From SMWN01 sp965261165 (GTDB lineage Bacteria > Pseudomonadota > Gammaproteobacteria > Eutrophobiales > Eutrophobiaceae): 64,000 nucleotides of DNA. This document shows positions 63,013-64,000 of the stretch, one piece after another; position 1 is the first letter of the stretch; every line of letters begins with the position of its first letter. The translations under genes were made by a program, and so were the position numbers. The stretch is from assembly GCA_965261165.1 (NCBI GenBank), contig OZ253445.1:1240001-1304000 (forward strand). Reading direction: 5' to 3'. The notes below the pieces were generated by a model. The model ran no database searches. It saw nothing but the letters and a program-made list of their open reading frames with translations, and was not told where the DNA came from.

Positions 63013-64000
63013 TATTGGTCTCATAGCAAGCCAAAACAGATAAGCATCGACGAAGGTGTTTATCTCCATGACCTGGCTCAATGAGAATCTCAGGAAGTTC
63101 GAGACCATATTGTAACGAGCATGATTCCGCCTTAATAACCCAGTGGCACAGTTGTGAAAGTCTTGCTTCGACATCGGGTAGGGCTGAAACATCATCCCAA
63201 CTTAAGTGGAGTTTATCTGCGCCAGAACCACTGAACCGTTTTATAAATAAACCTTTTTGCTGGGCATAGGCCTTCCAGGCAATATCTTTGATCGAATTGC
63301 CTGCCTGATAATTTCGGAAGCCAATAAAATCATCTGCGCCTGAGGCTTCCCCCTGAACGCCAATGGCATCATTTAGTTTAAATGGAGGAAAAGAATCTTG
63401 ACCCACAGGTTTGGGGTAAATCAAGCAGGGTTGTTCCATATGAATATATGACCAGGCTTTAAACAAACCTAATGGAAACGTGGTAAATACTTTAATACGG
63501 CCTACATAAAGTAGGCCCCGCTGTTTTGTTTCAATTGGTAACTCAATACGATTAAATGTGTTCGTATCAACATCGCAAGATGTGATAGGAATCTCATTTC
63601 CAGTTGATGTCAGAACATCCGCAAACAATTGCCACTTTCTTTTTGTTTTAATGAAAGAGATAGAAAGACGAAACTGACCATCCCGATTATCAAGTACCAG
63701 TGGAAACTTTGCCGTCTCTCCGGAAAATACGGATAAGGCAACTCCCTGTTTTATTAGCAGGCCAGCAAGATTTTTGCAGGTATGTAACAGAGTGACAAGA
63801 GATAGAGAGCTGAGGAGGAAAGTAAGAATGTAAGCCATGCTGTTGTTGTAATTAATAGCACCGATGCTCATTGCAAATAACATTAAGGCGAAGATTGTTC
63901 CATGCCGCGTGGGCATGATGTAGATTCGTTGTTTTATAATCTCTCCGCTTTTTGTTTCTGTACGATGAGCAGAAAACGGAAATTGTTCAAGGACAATGGT
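63002..64000 (-). CDS. DUF58 domain protein, 5' end beyond window
   Basis: vWA-like DUF58 protein that pairs with TgpA and MoxR ATPases. Two helices lie after RIYIMPTRHGTIFALM, and the DUF58 core contains GEASGADDFIGFRNYQAGNSIKDIAWKAYAQQKGLFIKRF. An ATG exists at 63916, but the frame is open to the window edge. The residues before it, IKQRIYIMPTRHG, match the family's conserved RIYILPTR. The true start is therefore probably outside the window, and a MoxR ATPase is likely just beyond. Confidence 0.88.
   Translation of the reverse strand, partial: TIVLEQFPFSAHRTETKSGEIIKQRIYIMPTRHGTIFALMLFAMSIGAINYNNSMAYILTFLLSSLSLVTLLHTCKNLAGLLIKQGVALSVFSGETAKFPLVLDNRDGQFRLSISFIKTKRKWQLFADVLTSTGNEIPITSCDVDTNTFNRIELPIETKQRGLLYVGRIKVFTTFPLGLFKAWSYIHMEQPCLIYPKPVGQDSFPPFKLNDAIGVQGEASGADDFIGFRNYQAGNSIKDIAWKAYAQQKGLFIKRFSGSGADKLHLSWDDVSALPDVEARLSQLCHWVIKAESCSLQYGLELPEILIEPGHGDKHLRRCLSVLACYETNNAT

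Noticed and set aside
61003..63195. TgpA reading frame extended to 63195
   Set aside because: The first 61 codons overlap the DUF58 coding end in another frame; the family starts at the membrane region just after MQPDRARDN.

Overview
The window reads as a chromosomal segment of an AT-leaning gammaproteobacterium. The evidence is the classic lptD-surA-pdxA-rsmA order, hemCDXY, rsxE next to nth, a proteobacterial trpE-G-D-C run with rpe and gph in front, gshB, rmuC, mpl, ubiK and msbA. A phosphoribulokinase, a CbbY-type phosphatase, rpe and a phosphoglycolate phosphatase point to a Calvin cycle, so an autotroph (for example a sulfur or nitrogen chemolithotroph) is the best guess. RubisCO itself is outside the window. 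A hopanoid side-chain set (hpnI, J, K, L) shows hopanoid-containing membranes.

Layout. 1-4.3 kb: an IS-derived repeat, degQ, cbbY, rmuC. 4.4-5.6 kb: a decayed accessory pocket with two solitary type I-F CRISPR repeats 672 bp apart, two small phage/plasmid-like ORFs (one broken) and a transposase remnant. 5.7-12 kb: rpe-gph-trpEGDC and a lipoprotein. 12.1-12.7 kb: a second transposase remnant. 13-17 kb: cspA, an RRM protein, rhlE, a CopD-like protein, a TPR protein, a TerB-like protein, a possible structured RNA, ubiK. 17.2-21.7 kb: a nitrogen operon with a sequence-visible sigma-54 promoter and an NtrC-like dyad, an outer membrane protein, then glnK-amtB twice. 21.9-31.5 kb: a double CNB-rhodanese fusion, aroE, TRAP permeases without a binding protein, and the LPS-assembly/PdxA/RsmA operon. 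32-37.2 kb: hopanoid operon whose first gene sits directly behind an IS end. 37.4-46.3 kb: fdxA, PP2C plus FHA, DUF1841, nth-rsxE, LysR plus FAH hydrolase, LON-domain protein, mpl. 46.4-48.8 kb: a deletion derivative of the same IS, a partly duplicated tonB end, and an intact IS1595-type element with an 8-bp target duplication. 48.8-53.9 kb: gshB and hemCDXY. 53.9-56.5 kb: an accessory strip with integron-like attC structure, a C5-methyltransferase remnant split by a 107-bp insertion, and a HigBA-type toxin-antitoxin pair under a 13-bp-arm operator. 56.5-64 kb: a ferredoxin-type reductase, a ParA-like ATPase, prk, msbA, and a TgpA-DUF58 pair running off the right edge.

The most unusual points are the solitary I-F CRISPR repeats, the toxin-antitoxin pair packaged like an integron cassette without a visible integrase, the precisely reconstructable miniature insertion in the methyltransferase, the tonB partial duplication beside mobile elements, and the IS end placed in front of the hopanoid genes. 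All calls are from reading the sequence; no search was run.
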